A stretch of DNA of 64,000 nt from Alkaliphilus flagellatus (GCF_018919215.1 NZ_JAHLQK010000004.1:124001-188000), one strand, 5' to 3'; counted from the first letter of the stretch, positions 17,191-25,236 are shown. Notes: generated by a model not told the origin, from the letters alone. Numbers and translations: made by a program.

Positions 17191-17643
17191 TTACTTTATA
17201 TATTCAGTAACTAAATCAGTAAAAAGGATACCTTCTAAATGGTCTATTTCATGGCAAAAACATTTTGCTAAATCTCCTGTAGCTGTCAATATAATTTCCT
17301 CGCCATTTTCATTTAATGCTTGTACTGTTACTTTTGCAGGTCTTATTAACTTGCCCCATTTATTTGGAATACTCAAACATCCCTCTATAACTTCTTGAGT
17401 TCCCTCCTTATTAATTATCTTTGGATTAACTAATTTTATAAGTCCTTGTCCCATATCTATTACAACTAATCGCATTAATATACCTATTTGTGGAGCTGCT
17501 AATCCTCCACCATTTTCTGTATTATACATAGTATCTGCCATATCATTTAGTATTTGCCTTATTTTATCATCTACCACTTCAACTACTTTGCTCTTTTTTC
17601 TCAATATTTCATCATCAAAAAATCTAATTTGTCTTAATGCCAT
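17191..17643 (-). CDS. def: Peptide deformylase
   Basis: A 150-residue metal-dependent enzyme that removes the formyl group from nascent proteins. All three motifs are intact: GGGLAAPQIGI (motif 1), EGCLSIP with the metal Cys (motif 2) and CHEIDHLEG with the two metal His and the catalytic Glu (motif 3). It sits in the accessory array, not next to fmt, so it is probably a second copy; extra deformylases can give tolerance to deformylase inhibitors such as actinonin. The ATG directly follows the stop of the XRE gene (TAAATG), so both are coupled. Confidence 0.93.
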   Translation of the reverse strand: MALRQIRFFDDEILRKKSKVVEVVDDKIRQILNDMADTMYNTENGGGLAAPQIGILMRLVVIDMGQGLIKLVNPKIINKEGTQEVIEGCLSIPNKWGKLIRPAKVTVQALNENGEEIILTATGDLAKCFCHEIDHLEGILFTDLVTEYIK

Positions 17644-17880
17644 TTAAACTACACCTCTGCTTTGCTGTGATCTCGATTTTCTTTCACTTTCTTCAAAAAG
17701 AAAAACATCCTCTATGGAACAATTGAATATTTTAGAAATATCATAAGCCAACCATATAGACGGTTCAAACTTTTCTGTTTCAATAGAGTTAATTGCTTGT
17801 CTTGATACACCGACAAGTTCTCCCAATTGTTCTTGAGTTAATCTGAAAGATTCACGAAACTCTTTTAATCTATTTTTCAT
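17644..17880 (-). CDS. XRE-family small repressor
   Basis: A 78-residue Cro/CI-type helix-turn-helix protein (LTQEQLGELVGVSRQAINSIE), the size of a bare DNA-binding domain. Its upstream region carries a near-consensus promoter flanked by two matching operator-like repeats, so it probably represses itself and the coupled deformylase gene. CAGGAGTGATAATTA precedes the ATG. This pairing of a tiny XRE regulator with one enzyme gene makes a compact self-regulated cassette. Confidence 0.88.
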   Translation of the reverse strand: MKNRLKEFRESFRLTQEQLGELVGVSRQAINSIETEKFEPSIWLAYDISKIFNCSIEDVFLFEESERKSRSQQSRGVV

Positions 17881-17899
17881 TAATTATCACTCCTGTAAT

Positions 17900-17958
17900 G
17901 TTAACCTTACATCAAAAATATAGCATTATTATATTTCCGTGTCAAGTTAATCTTACAT
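17900..17958 (-). promoter_or_regulatory. Promoter with flanking operator repeats for XRE-def
   Basis: On the minus strand TTGACA (17940-17945) and TATATT (17917-17922) are separated by exactly 17 bp. The sequence ATGTAAGATTAAC (17946-17958) abuts the -35, and ATGTAAGGTTAAC (17900-17912) lies just downstream of the -10: a direct repeat with one difference, placed as repressor binding sites. The XRE protein encoded next is the obvious candidate ligand; this is inferred. Confidence 0.75.
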
Positions 17959-18002
17959 AATGTATAGTAAAGAAACTTGGCCTATAAATAAACTTCATCA
18001 TA

Positions 18003-18130
18003 TATTAACTGCTTGGATTGTGCTGTTTTTCTATTCTTATTATTTCCTTAACATATTTTACTTGAAATGTAACAGAAACATACCGTAAAATTCATTTCTG
18101 AATAATACGGTATTAAAATAAATTATTGGT
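18003..18130 (-). repeat. Interspersed array repeat, copy D (right half only)
   Basis: Hairpin at 18080-18113 with the same arms as other copies but without a clean T-run. The spacer part resembles copy A (tgcttggattg, ttatttccttaac). The distal arm and the extended -10 are missing; the next gene pair (XRE-def) has its own promoter instead. Confidence 0.75.
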
Positions 18131-18170
18131 TTCTAACATTTTTATTAGCAAGTTCTATATTGCAAAAACT

Positions 18171-18983
18171 TTATTCTTCAATAAACTTCATCAATTCTTC
18201 ATTAAATTTGCATCGCTGGTCATAGAATGATCCGTGACCACTATATTGAAATGGCATAAGCTTCGAATTTTTAATACCTTGTTTTTGTATTTCACCTAGT
18301 TGGAATGGAACAACTTTGTCGTGAATACCATGAATAATTAATGTTGGAACATTTATTGTTCCTAAATCACAAAATAGTTCTTCACGTAACCAAGTCTTTG
18401 CAATAGCAGCAGTTGACCAACCTGCTGCTTGTAATCCCAATTGTAAGAACCAATCAGAGAATGGCTCAGTTATATGCTGAAAGAAAAATATATCACCAAA
18501 ATCACTCAGCATTTTAGGGCGATCAGTGTATGTTCCCTCAATAATTTTGATTACAGTTTCCTTGTCTAAGCCATAAGGAAAATTAGGACGTTTGATAAGA
18601 CTAGGAGCTGCTGCTGCAAAAAGAGCAAGTTTGGATACCCCATATCCATTATACCTAGCCATATATCTAATAGAAATTGCCCCACCTGTTGAGTGACCTG
18701 CCAGTATAAAATCTTGTAATTTGAGTGTTTCAACTACACATCTAACATCGTCAGCTAACCGATTGTAGTCATATCCTCTCCATGGCTTATCTGATTTACC
18801 AAATCCTCTTTGGTCTATTCCAATACATCTGTATCCACTTTGAGGAAGCTCATTAAACTGATATTCAAATAATTTATGGCTTCCAGGCCAACCATGTAAA
18901 AATACTATTGTCTTATGACCCTCCGGATTAAGATCCTCTACATAAATTTTTACATCTGGCTCTACTCTAACATAGTATCCCAT
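18171..18983 (-). CDS. Alpha/beta-fold hydrolase
   Basis: A 270-residue alpha/beta hydrolase with oxyanion loop HGWPGS, nucleophile elbow AGHSTGGAIS (Ser), acid in HGIHDKVVP and His in SGHGSF. It resembles the haloperoxidase/esterase branch; the substrate is unknown. The start was set at the ATG at 18983 because GGGGG lies seven bases upstream; a TTG three bases earlier is the alternative. It lies between repeats D and E as a single-gene unit. Confidence 0.88.
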   Translation of the reverse strand: MGYYVRVEPDVKIYVEDLNPEGHKTIVFLHGWPGSHKLFEYQFNELPQSGYRCIGIDQRGFGKSDKPWRGYDYNRLADDVRCVVETLKLQDFILAGHSTGGAISIRYMARYNGYGVSKLALFAAAAPSLIKRPNFPYGLDKETVIKIIEGTYTDRPKMLSDFGDIFFFQHITEPFSDWFLQLGLQAAGWSTAAIAKTWLREELFCDLGTINVPTLIIHGIHDKVVPFQLGEIQKQGIKNSKLMPFQYSGHGSFYDQRCKFNEELMKFIEE

Positions 18984-19059
18984 CAAAATACCCCCAATAA
19001 TTAATAGCTATATTGACATGTTATTCCCTTAAACACAAGTTTATGAATGTTTGAGCTAA

Positions 19060-19200
19060 TTTTTAAATACCGTATTATTCAGTTTTCAGAGAACATTATT
19101 TACTTTACAGTATCTTGAAAGTACCCAATATACTTGTAATGCGACATAAAAAATACCGTAAAATTCATTTCTGAATAATACGGTATTAAAATAAAATACT
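19060..19200 (-). repeat. Interspersed array repeat, copy E
   Basis: Terminator hairpin at 19153-19186 followed by six T's, with an exact 17-nt distal inverted arm at 19066-19082. The inner spacer is shorter than in copies A-C, and the promoter part to the left is not recognisable. Confidence 0.8.
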
Positions 19201-19299
19201 ACTTTCTAATATTAATTATAGTTCTTGTTCAACTTACTCACCCTTCAGTTGAACAAGAAACAATCAATATGCTGCATTCAAAATAATACAGGATGTTGA

Positions 19300-19557
19300 T
19301 TAATCTTTATTTATATCAGATTGTAAAGTATCTGATTTGATAAGCATACTCTTAACCTCATTTAATTTTTCAACAACTATATAGGTACATACTATAATAA
19401 CACCACAAAGCGTCATCAAGCCAGTATATGTAAACATGTGGTATGATATTGTAAATCTATCTCCTACAAAAATAATTTCACCAATTATAGAAAATATAAA
19501 TGTGTTAAAAATATAAAAAATAATCATTGCTATAATACCTTTACTTAAGTGTTTCAT
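19300..19557 (-). CDS. Small two-helix membrane protein
   Basis: 85 residues with hydrophobic helices at about 8-30 and 41-64 and a charged C-terminal tail (EKLNEVKSMLIKSD). No family was recognised. The ATG at 19557 follows GGAGGAATTTTTACA. It sits between repeat E and the MBL gene and may be cotranscribed with it. Confidence 0.6.
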   Translation of the reverse strand: MKHLSKGIIAMIIFYIFNTFIFSIIGEIIFVGDRFTISYHMFTYTGLMTLCGVIIVCTYIVVEKLNEVKSMLIKSDTLQSDINKD

Positions 19558-19707
19558 TGTAAAAATTCCTCCTTCACATTTTTCACTGTTATGTTTAAAA
19601 ATGATAATGTATCATAAAAATATATCAAAAGCTTAATCACGAAATAGGTATTTTTGTATTTTTATTTACTGGTTCAAAATATGCTTAACAACTGTATTAA
19701 CCTGAGA

Positions 19708-20481
19708 TTATAAAATTATCTCCATATCTTTATACTTATAGTTTCCAGATCCTTTTTCTAATTTCCTATCTTCTTTTGCCTTTTTTAATAGTTCAAATGT
19801 TTTAGCAATATAATCCTTACCTAGATCTGGATCATAATGGGCAGAAAGTATTTTTGTTATTTCATAATTTTTTCGAAGCAACTTTTCTAAGGATGTGTAA
19901 TAAGCATTAGGATCATTATTGTCAGATCTACAATATAAAGGCCCACTGTATAGAAAATCCCCAACAAATAAATAGCCTGTTTCCTTTTCAAAAATACTTA
20001 TAGAGTCAATTGTATGTCCCGGAGTATGAATAATCTCTAATTGTCTATCTCCTTGATCAATTATGTCTCCATCCTCAACTACTAATCCATTTCTTCCATC
20101 ATATGGCTTATATGTATCTATTTCAAATTCTTTTGGTATATATTTTTTGTCAATATCCTTTACAATCTCCTGTCTAATAACCTCTAATGTAGTAAGTTCC
20201 CCCGTTTTAAGTAAATCCTTAGCATTTTTATGAAAATAAACTTCATCAAACTCATCATGATTACCTATGTGATCCCAATGAGAGTGGGTTGTAATTACTC
20301 TTCTTTCTTTATTATCAATTTTATCTAAAACGTGTCCTATCTTATGAAGTCCCATACCGCTATCGATACATACATTGAAATTTTTGCCAATCAGAAAATA
20401 TATGTTGGTTTTTTCATAATGTTTATTTTCACTAATAACATAAGTTTTGTAGTCTATCTTATTAATATCAAACCAATTCAT
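19708..20481 (-). CDS. MBL-fold metallo-hydrolase
   Basis: A 257-residue metallo-beta-lactamase-fold hydrolase: TTHSHWDHIGNHD (HxHxDH), HTPGHTIDS, FVGDFLYSGP and LSAHYDPD supply the metal ligands. The substrate is unknown. The start was set at the ATG at 20481 because AGAGGAGG lies inside the longer frame, eleven to twelve bases before it; a TTG-initiated 271-residue form is less likely. The probable promoter is the extended -10 of repeat F at 20545-20550. Confidence 0.85.
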   Translation of the reverse strand: MNWFDINKIDYKTYVISENKHYEKTNIYFLIGKNFNVCIDSGMGLHKIGHVLDKIDNKERRVITTHSHWDHIGNHDEFDEVYFHKNAKDLLKTGELTTLEVIRQEIVKDIDKKYIPKEFEIDTYKPYDGRNGLVVEDGDIIDQGDRQLEIIHTPGHTIDSISIFEKETGYLFVGDFLYSGPLYCRSDNNDPNAYYTSLEKLLRKNYEITKILSAHYDPDLGKDYIAKTFELLKKAKEDRKLEKGSGNYKYKDMEIIL

Positions 20482-20524
20482 TCCGCTACAATACCTCCTC
20501 TGCAAATTCACATTTTCTATCAAT

Positions 20525-20750
20525 TACAAATTATTCTCAAAAAAATTATATCATATTTCTCCAAATATATATTAATCTATCTTATAATTTTGATAGTCAA
20601 TATTTTCAATACCCTATTATTCAGTTCTCAAAGAACTTGTTTTCATTTTAAGCTTCATGTTTATGTCATAACTTTTTCAAAGTATGGAATATACTTGAAA
20701 TGTGACATAAAAATACCGTAAAATTCATTTCTGAATAATACGGTATCTTA
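20525..20750 (-). repeat. Interspersed array repeat, copy F
   Basis: Terminator hairpin at 20713-20746 followed by five T's, distal arm at 20608-20624 (one mismatch) and an extended -10 (TG-A-TATAAT) at 20545-20550 facing the MBL gene. The AT-rich tail right of the hairpin is short here. Confidence 0.8.
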
Positions 20751-20850
20751 AGAAATTATCCGATTATATAGTTATTACGCCTTATATGAAGAATACAGAT
20801 CAACCTAATTAAGTATTATACTTAGTTTGTTTATTTAATAAATCTAATAC

Positions 20851-21372
20851 TTAATTCGATGAGGAACTAATATAACTACTTTTATAATATTCGCTTTTAA
20901 GCATTGAATATATAATTTGATCCAAATAGCCACGTTCAGATTTATAGCTTTGTCTTAGAACTCCATCTAGATGCATTCCAAGTCCTTCATAAAGCCTAAT
21001 TCCTATCAAATTATCAGGATATACATCCAACCAAAAGCGATTAATATTTCTATCTTCAAATGCATATTTTAGTAATGCAATCATAGCTTCTTTGCCGTAT
21101 CCTATTCCTTTGTGAGAAATAGCAATTCTTCTCAGTTCAAAAACTTCTGATTTGAAATCTAATCTAATTAGAGCATATCCAATAATTGAATTGTCCACTT
21201 TTTGTCTAAATACAAAAACCAAGTAATTTTTATCTTCAATTTCTGCCTTGTGTTCTTCATAAGTACCAATCCAGACAAAGTTTCTATTATCCTCATGGCT
21301 TTCTAATTTGATAATAGTTTCAATATCTTCTTCAGTAGCCTCAATTATATAAAGACGTTTTGTTTCTATCAT
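20851..21372 (-). CDS. GNAT acetyltransferase
   Basis: A 173-residue RimJ/RimL-like N-acetyltransferase with the acetyl-CoA loop ISHKGIGYGKEAMIALLKYAF and the usual following NRFWLDVYPDNLIGIRLYEGLGM. Such enzymes acetylate protein N-termini, antibiotics or small amines; the acceptor is unknown. The ATG at 21372 was preferred because GGGGGTGACTAGT precedes it. It lies 110 bp downstream of the MBL gene starting at 22289, with no repeat between them. Confidence 0.88.
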   Translation of the reverse strand: MIETKRLYIIEATEEDIETIIKLESHEDNRNFVWIGTYEEHKAEIEDKNYLVFVFRQKVDNSIIGYALIRLDFKSEVFELRRIAISHKGIGYGKEAMIALLKYAFEDRNINRFWLDVYPDNLIGIRLYEGLGMHLDGVLRQSYKSERGYLDQIIYSMLKSEYYKSSYISSSSN

Positions 21373-21482
21373 ACTAGTCACCCCCACTTTTTGACTATTC
21401 GTATTATATAGATGTTTTTTATTTCCCTATATAAGAATATTATGTATTATATAACTATAACATAGGTTCATTTTCTATACTT

Positions 21483-22289
21483 TTACCAGTTTATTTCTAA
21501 ACCTACTCCAACTTCTTTTACAGGCAAAGTTTTATGTATTTCTGCTCTAACAGCAAACGAAGTACAATGGCAAGGATATAATTCCTTTACATTGTTCTCT
21601 TTTAGATAATTGATAGTTTTATTAACCTGTTCAGTTACTTCAAATAAATGAAATCCTCCTATAACTCCTAATACTCGATTATCTTTACATACTTCTTTTG
21701 CATATTCTATTATATTGCATATCCCACTATGAGAACATCCTGTAATAATATAAATGCCATTTTCACTTTTATATACAAGGGCTGTATCATCTATTACATA
21801 ATCATCAACTGAAGCTTCACCAACAATTTGTTTACCAATAGGTTTTCTATTTTCGAAGTCGTTTATTTGAGGTATTTCCCCTAAAAAAGTTATATGTTTG
21901 CTAACTTTAATAGGTTCTTTCGAAAGAACTAGATTGCATTTTCCTTTTAATTCTTCTTCTAAAATAGGAGAACAAATTTTTAAATTGTCTATTAATTTTT
22001 CTTTAAATGCATCTGAATGAGCAATAATAGAAATATTATTTTTATTATTTTGTTCAAAGTAGTATTTTAATCCTCTTGTGTGGTCATCGTGACCATGTGA
22101 AATAACGATAGTGCTTATATTTTCTAAATCTACACCTAATGCAGTTGAGTTTCTTAGAAATAAATCAGAATATCCTACATCCAATAGTAAGCTAATATCC
22201 TCATCTTCAATATAATACGAAACGGCAGGTTCGCCACAGTAGTATTGGTCAATGTATGTATTATTATCTACTAAAACTTTTAGCTTCAC
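21483..22289 (-). CDS. MBL-fold hydrolase of the dihydropterin synthase-like group
   Basis: A 268-residue metallo-beta-lactamase-fold protein with VISHGHDDHTRGL (HxHxDH) and TGCSHSGICNII, the signature of the subgroup annotated around 7,8-dihydropterin-6-methyl-aminobenzene-phosphate synthase, and a final His in YPCHCTSFA. True substrates in bacteria are unknown. The start is a GTG at 22289 with AAAGGAGG eight bases upstream; the longer frame up to 22334 would place this site inside the gene. It follows the partial repeat G. Confidence 0.85.
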   Translation of the reverse strand: MKLKVLVDNNTYIDQYYCGEPAVSYYIEDEDISLLLDVGYSDLFLRNSTALGVDLENISTIVISHGHDDHTRGLKYYFEQNNKNNISIIAHSDAFKEKLIDNLKICSPILEEELKGKCNLVLSKEPIKVSKHITFLGEIPQINDFENRKPIGKQIVGEASVDDYVIDDTALVYKSENGIYIITGCSHSGICNIIEYAKEVCKDNRVLGVIGGFHLFEVTEQVNKTINYLKENNVKELYPCHCTSFAVRAEIHKTLPVKEVGVGLEINW

Positions 22290-22339
22290 CTTTTTGCCTC
22301 CTTTATTTATACTTAATATGAATAAACTTAACAAAATAA

Positions 22340-22465
22340 TACTAATCCAATTTATCTAACAAGAAAAATATACCATATTTTCTATATTGCTATAACAATT
22401 TTCTATTTTATCATACTGCATTATTCAGTTTTCGAAGAAGATTATTCCTACTTCATATTTTAAAT
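22340..22465 (-). repeat. Interspersed array repeat, copy G (promoter half only)
   Basis: Contains the conserved left part (actaatcca...tatctaacaag), a weakened -10 (TGGTATATTT on the minus strand near 22370) and a diverged distal arm at 22413-22428. The terminator half is missing; the sequence to the right is unrelated. Confidence 0.65.
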
Positions 22466-22544
22466 GTAAAATCCCCTTCTTATGATTAGCCACTATATTA
22501 AAAAACTATGAAATATTCAAGTACCCTTAATTTTACTATTGTTT

Positions 22545-22970
22545 TTATAATTTCCATACCATTGAATACTCAGATTCCTTAGTATCATAATTTTCTTTTT
22601 CTTGTTCTATTTTAAATCCATGCCTCTTATAAAAATTTACAGCTTTCAAGTTTTTAGCATAAACATCTAATTTTAAAATTGGATAACACTGCTTACATTT
22701 TTCAATCAATTTACTTCCTATTCCACTATGCTGATATTGAGTTGAAATAAATAATCCTGCAATATAAGATTTATCTATAATACCTATAAATCCCTTTATC
22801 TCTCCATCATCTTCATAAACAAGAACGTCGGATTGAGGCAAAGCTTTTTTTACAAAATCATAATTTTCTATCCAGTAACTTTCAGAAACAAAATCATGAG
22901 CTTTAATATTTGCTTCAAGCCAAATTTTCATTACATCATCTATTTTAGATACTTCTAATTCTTTTATCAT
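22545..22970 (-). CDS. GNAT acetyltransferase
   Basis: A 141-residue GNAT protein with acetyl-CoA motif QYQHSGIGSKLIEKCK and the C-terminal AKNLKAVNFYKRHGFKIEQE. Small single-domain size like YjaB/YhbS-type members. The acceptor is unknown. AATAAGGAGCATAAATA precedes the ATG. On its upstream side the sequence 23010-23098 shows a very faint match to the array repeat (TATGATATA and the arm region), so it was probably once a separate unit. Confidence 0.85.
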   Translation of the reverse strand: MIKELEVSKIDDVMKIWLEANIKAHDFVSESYWIENYDFVKKALPQSDVLVYEDDGEIKGFIGIIDKSYIAGLFISTQYQHSGIGSKLIEKCKQCYPILKLDVYAKNLKAVNFYKRHGFKIEQEKENYDTKESEYSMVWKL

Positions 22971-23009
22971 TATTTATGCTCCTTATTTGTAATAGATTCT
23001 AATTCCCTT

Positions 23010-23098
23010 TTTATTAAATATATCAATCTATATCATAATTTGAGTAATAAATATTTTATTATTTAATCTTCAAATACCCTTATTTTTACTTTAAACAT
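23010..23098 (-). repeat. Very diverged remnant of the array repeat
   Basis: Shares the order 'atatcaatctatatcataattt', 'tattatttaatcttcaaata' and 'tttactttaaa' with copies F and H, but no hairpin arm is intact. Counted only as a possible copy. Confidence 0.35.
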
Positions 23099-23100
23099 AG

Positions 23101-23742
23101 TTACAGTTTATGTACTGTTATTTCAAATTTTTTATACAGAAGATCGTCATAAAATTGTTCACAGGCTGCTGTTAACACTTCTGTGCTTGGTGCGAACAAA
23201 TCAAGCCCACGATCATCATACAGTTTAAAAATACAGAAGCCATCCAAATCTATAATAAAAACCGAAGAAGCAAAATCCATGCTCCCGCCGATATCAGATT
23301 TGATGATTTCCTGAAATAGCTTTTGAGTATACACACCCTTTGCAAGATAAAGATGCCTTTTACACGTATAGACCGTGTAATCCTGATGTATCGGTAGATC
23401 ATTTTCATCAATGGGAAATTGCCATGTTAGGCTATAATCTTCATATCCTTCTACATCAACCAAGCAGCTTTCTAAAAATATCTTGTTTTCTAAAATATCA
23501 TTGCTGTAGATATCATCGTACACAACTAGAATATTTTTTCCAAATCCCATGAACTCATAGACTTCCACTGCTTTTTGCGTACATTTATTAACATAACCCA
23601 TATCAAGGCTGCCATCCTCCAAATATGGGTAATCAGGAGTCAATTCTAGACAAAGCACAGATTGTGGCGTCATTTGAAACAAAACTTGATCTTCTATTTT
23701 GTATTGTTTTAAAACCTTGTTTAAGGTATCTCTTAACATCAT
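23101..23742 (-). CDS. DUF3885 domain-containing protein
   Basis: A 213-residue soluble protein matching DUF3885: the blocks ILVVYDDIYSN, SDIGGSMDFASSVFIIDLD and LYDDRGLDLFAPS are recognisable. No function is established; members often appear in small immunity- or cassette-like settings in Firmicutes. It starts at one of two adjacent ATGs (23742 or 23739) behind AAGGAATGAG. A 57-residue gene ends 17 bp upstream and is probably cotranscribed. Confidence 0.8.
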   Translation of the reverse strand: MMLRDTLNKVLKQYKIEDQVLFQMTPQSVLCLELTPDYPYLEDGSLDMGYVNKCTQKAVEVYEFMGFGKNILVVYDDIYSNDILENKIFLESCLVDVEGYEDYSLTWQFPIDENDLPIHQDYTVYTCKRHLYLAKGVYTQKLFQEIIKSDIGGSMDFASSVFIIDLDGFCIFKLYDDRGLDLFAPSTEVLTAACEQFYDDLLYKKFEITVHKL

Positions 23743-23758
23743 AATCTCATTCCTTTTG

Positions 23759-23932
23759 CTATTTCCTAGTCTTTTTCTTTACCTTACAAAAACCAGCGCA
23801 CATATTAAGATCATTATCTACATAATAGTCATTCCATAGATGCATTTCTCTTAATACATCATCATGAAATCCTCCAAAAGTATTAAGTAACTCTATTATA
23901 TCCTTTTCGGTTCTAATTTCTTGCCACTCCAT
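23759..23932 (-). CDS. Short conserved-looking protein, possibly truncated
   Basis: 57 residues beginning MEWQEIRTEKDIIELL, then FGGFHDDVLREMHLW, ending in a Lys-rich tail. It resembles the N-terminus of a longer uncharacterised family with a FHD motif, so it may be a 5' fragment whose remainder was lost. AAGGGTGATAAATA precedes the ATG at 23932. It sits between DUF3885 and DUF4177 genes. Confidence 0.55.
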   Translation of the reverse strand: MEWQEIRTEKDIIELLNTFGGFHDDVLREMHLWNDYYVDNDLNMCAGFCKVKKKTRK

Positions 23933-23969
23933 TATTTATCACCCTTTTTACTATCTTTCATATCTTGTA

Positions 23970-24015
23970 GTATAATATTAATAGCTAATCAGATTTGCAA
24001 AAATGTGATTGTCAT
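23970..24015 (+). ncRNA. Relic of type I antitoxin RNA 5' region
   Basis: Plus-strand sequence with a TATAAT box followed by a degenerate form of the 5' stem-loop of the antitoxin RNA at 24549 (taatcagatttgcaaaaatgtgatt). No toxin ORF or terminator remains beside it. Confidence 0.4.
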
Positions 24016-24022
24016 TATACAG

Positions 24023-24202
24023 TTAATCTTCTTTTTCAAATACTAGATCAAATTTTTTAATCACACCATGCCCGCTAAAACTTGTAGGAATAGCAGTAAC
24101 AAATCTCCAACCTTTATTACTGTATTCATCAATCATTTCTTTATGATTTCCTTGCCTAAATATACCTTCAGCATTTACCTCAACATAAATATATTTATAC
24201 AT
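24023..24202 (-). CDS. DUF4177 domain-containing protein
   Basis: 59 residues, MYKYIYVEV at the start, EMIDEYSNKGWRFVTAIPT in the middle and IKKFDLVFEKE at the end: the compact DUF4177 pattern. Function unknown. AAAGGA lies ten bases before the ATG at 24202. The promoter is probably the TATAAT at 24281-24286 in the degenerate repeat H. Confidence 0.75.
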   Translation of the reverse strand: MYKYIYVEVNAEGIFRQGNHKEMIDEYSNKGWRFVTAIPTSFSGHGVIKKFDLVFEKED

Positions 24203-24275
24203 TCCATCATATCCTTTCTATATAAATTTCGAGAAAATTATATTGTATAATGAAACAATTACGGATTATCTTTCA

Positions 24276-24425
24276 TAAGAATTATATCATATTTTATTAA
24301 ATATATATCAATCTACTTCATAATTTTGGTAATTTATATTTTTAAGCCTTATTACTTAATCTTTAAATAACATTGTTTTACTTTAAGCGTAATTATTGCG
24401 TCATATTTTTTAAAATATAAGCAAC
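24276..24425 (-). repeat. Interspersed array repeat, copy H (degenerate)
   Basis: Keeps the extended -10 (TG-A-TATAAT at 24281-24286) and the order of spacer blocks seen in copy F (atcaatcta..., taattttggtaatt, attacttaatctttaaataaca, tttactttaagc), but the inverted arm has decayed and the terminator hairpin is gone. Confidence 0.55.
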
Positions 24426-24515
24426 TAAATTTGATTTTTTGCAAAATAAAAAACAGCTTAAAACTGTTTAATAAAAAAGATCTAATTATATAAGTAAAAT
24501 TACACAGTGTATATG

Positions 24516-24543
24516 TTTACTTTTAAATTGTTTGTGGTATAAT
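24516..24543 (+). promoter_or_regulatory. Promoter of the antitoxin RNA
   Basis: TTTACT (24516-24521) and TATAAT (24538-24543) spaced by 16 bp on the plus strand, just before the start of the structured antitoxin RNA. Confidence 0.6.
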
Positions 24544-24548
24544 GTTAA

Positions 24549-24645
24549 TAAGGTAATCGGACCTGCAAAGATGTGATTGCCTTAAACAACTAAATTAAGT
24601 TATTTCTTTAATCACGCTGCTGGCGGGCAGGGTGATTATTTTTTA
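24549..24645 (+). ncRNA. Antitoxin RNA of type I toxin-antitoxin locus
   Basis: A predicted plus-strand RNA convergent with the toxin gene. It begins with a stem-loop (GGTAATCGG near 24552 pairing with GATTGCC near 24575, loop with ACCTGC) and ends at a strong GC-rich hairpin (24610-24637) with a T-run. That hairpin overlaps the toxin stop codon and can serve both directions. The toxin mRNA leader near 24766-24796 has the same stem but a loop containing GCAGGG, so the two loops can pair. This layout resembles the par locus of plasmid pAD1. Confidence 0.65.
24610..24637 (+). terminator. Bidirectional terminator of the toxin-antitoxin locus
   Basis: Arms AATCAC/GTGATT plus CTGC/GCAG with an interposed mismatch; the plus strand continues with a T-run (24638-24645). 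Confidence 0.75.
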
Positions 24646-24725
24646 TCTCTATCTAAATAGGAGATAAGTGATATAACGAACATTGCAAACGCAATCATTA
24701 ATGATATTGCTTGATATGTATCCAT
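24636..24725 (-). CDS. Type I toxin, putative holin-like family
   Basis: 29 residues with sequence MDTYQAISLMIAFAMFVISL followed by a short charged tail (YLDRDKK), the pattern of the Hol_Tox/TxpA-like small membrane toxins: one hydrophobic helix and a basic-acidic C-terminus. The ribosome binding site GAAAGGAGGTGG is very strong, as usual for these toxins, which are held down by an antisense RNA. A minus-strand promoter (TTGAAA and TATTAT, 18 bp apart, near 24800-24830) is plausible. Confidence 0.8.
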   Translation of the reverse strand: MDTYQAISLMIAFAMFVISLISYLDRDKK

Positions 24726-24765
24726 ACCACACCACCTCCTTTCTTTCTATGTGAAATGAGGTGGC

Positions 24766-24796
24766 AATCATACCCTGCTTTTCCGATTACCTTGCT
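24766..24796 (-). promoter_or_regulatory. 5' stem-loop of toxin mRNA
   Basis: On the minus strand GGTAATCGG pairs with GATTGCC, enclosing a loop containing GCAGGGT. The stem is the same as in the antitoxin RNA, while the loop is complementary to the antitoxin loop (CCTGC with GCAGG), consistent with kissing-loop recognition. Confidence 0.55.
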
Positions 24797-24864
24797 CTAA
24801 TAATATCATATCTATTGATTCTATTTCAATAATCTTATTTTAATTGGATTGTTAAAATTAGTTA

Positions 24865-25236
24865 TTATCTTACTGTCTTTAGTTTTGCAATATCATTCCA
24901 ATTTTTTGATATAACTATTTCAATAGCGTTTAAATCTTCTCTTAGCGCATTCATACTACTTCCTAAATCTAAATGCATATTTGCGTTATTGGATTCAATA
25001 TCATCTAACTTATTTTCTATGCCGTCTACTCTATTAGATAAAACAGAAAAATTTTCTTTAGTTTCTTCTCTGAATTCTGATAAAGTTATAGTTTGTTCCT
25101 GTATTGCATTGATATTTCCTTCTAGTGCTATTACTCTATCTGAGATTTCTAGCTGAACTTTTTCAAGATTTCTTTGTCCTTTTTCAATGCTCACCAGTTT
25201 CTCTAATATTAATTTTTGAAACTCTTCATTAGTCAT
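24865..25236 (-). CDS. Coiled-coil protein of unknown function
   Basis: 123 residues, almost wholly helical with heptad-like spacing (for example VLSNRVDGIENKLDDIESN), no Cys and no membrane segment. It resembles the short coiled-coil proteins found in clostridial genomic islands and phages. AAAGGGGGTTTTTAGAAA precedes the ATG. No function is assigned. Confidence 0.65.
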   Translation of the reverse strand: MTNEEFQKLILEKLVSIEKGQRNLEKVQLEISDRVIALEGNINAIQEQTITLSEFREETKENFSVLSNRVDGIENKLDDIESNNANMHLDLGSSMNALREDLNAIEIVISKNWNDIAKLKTVR

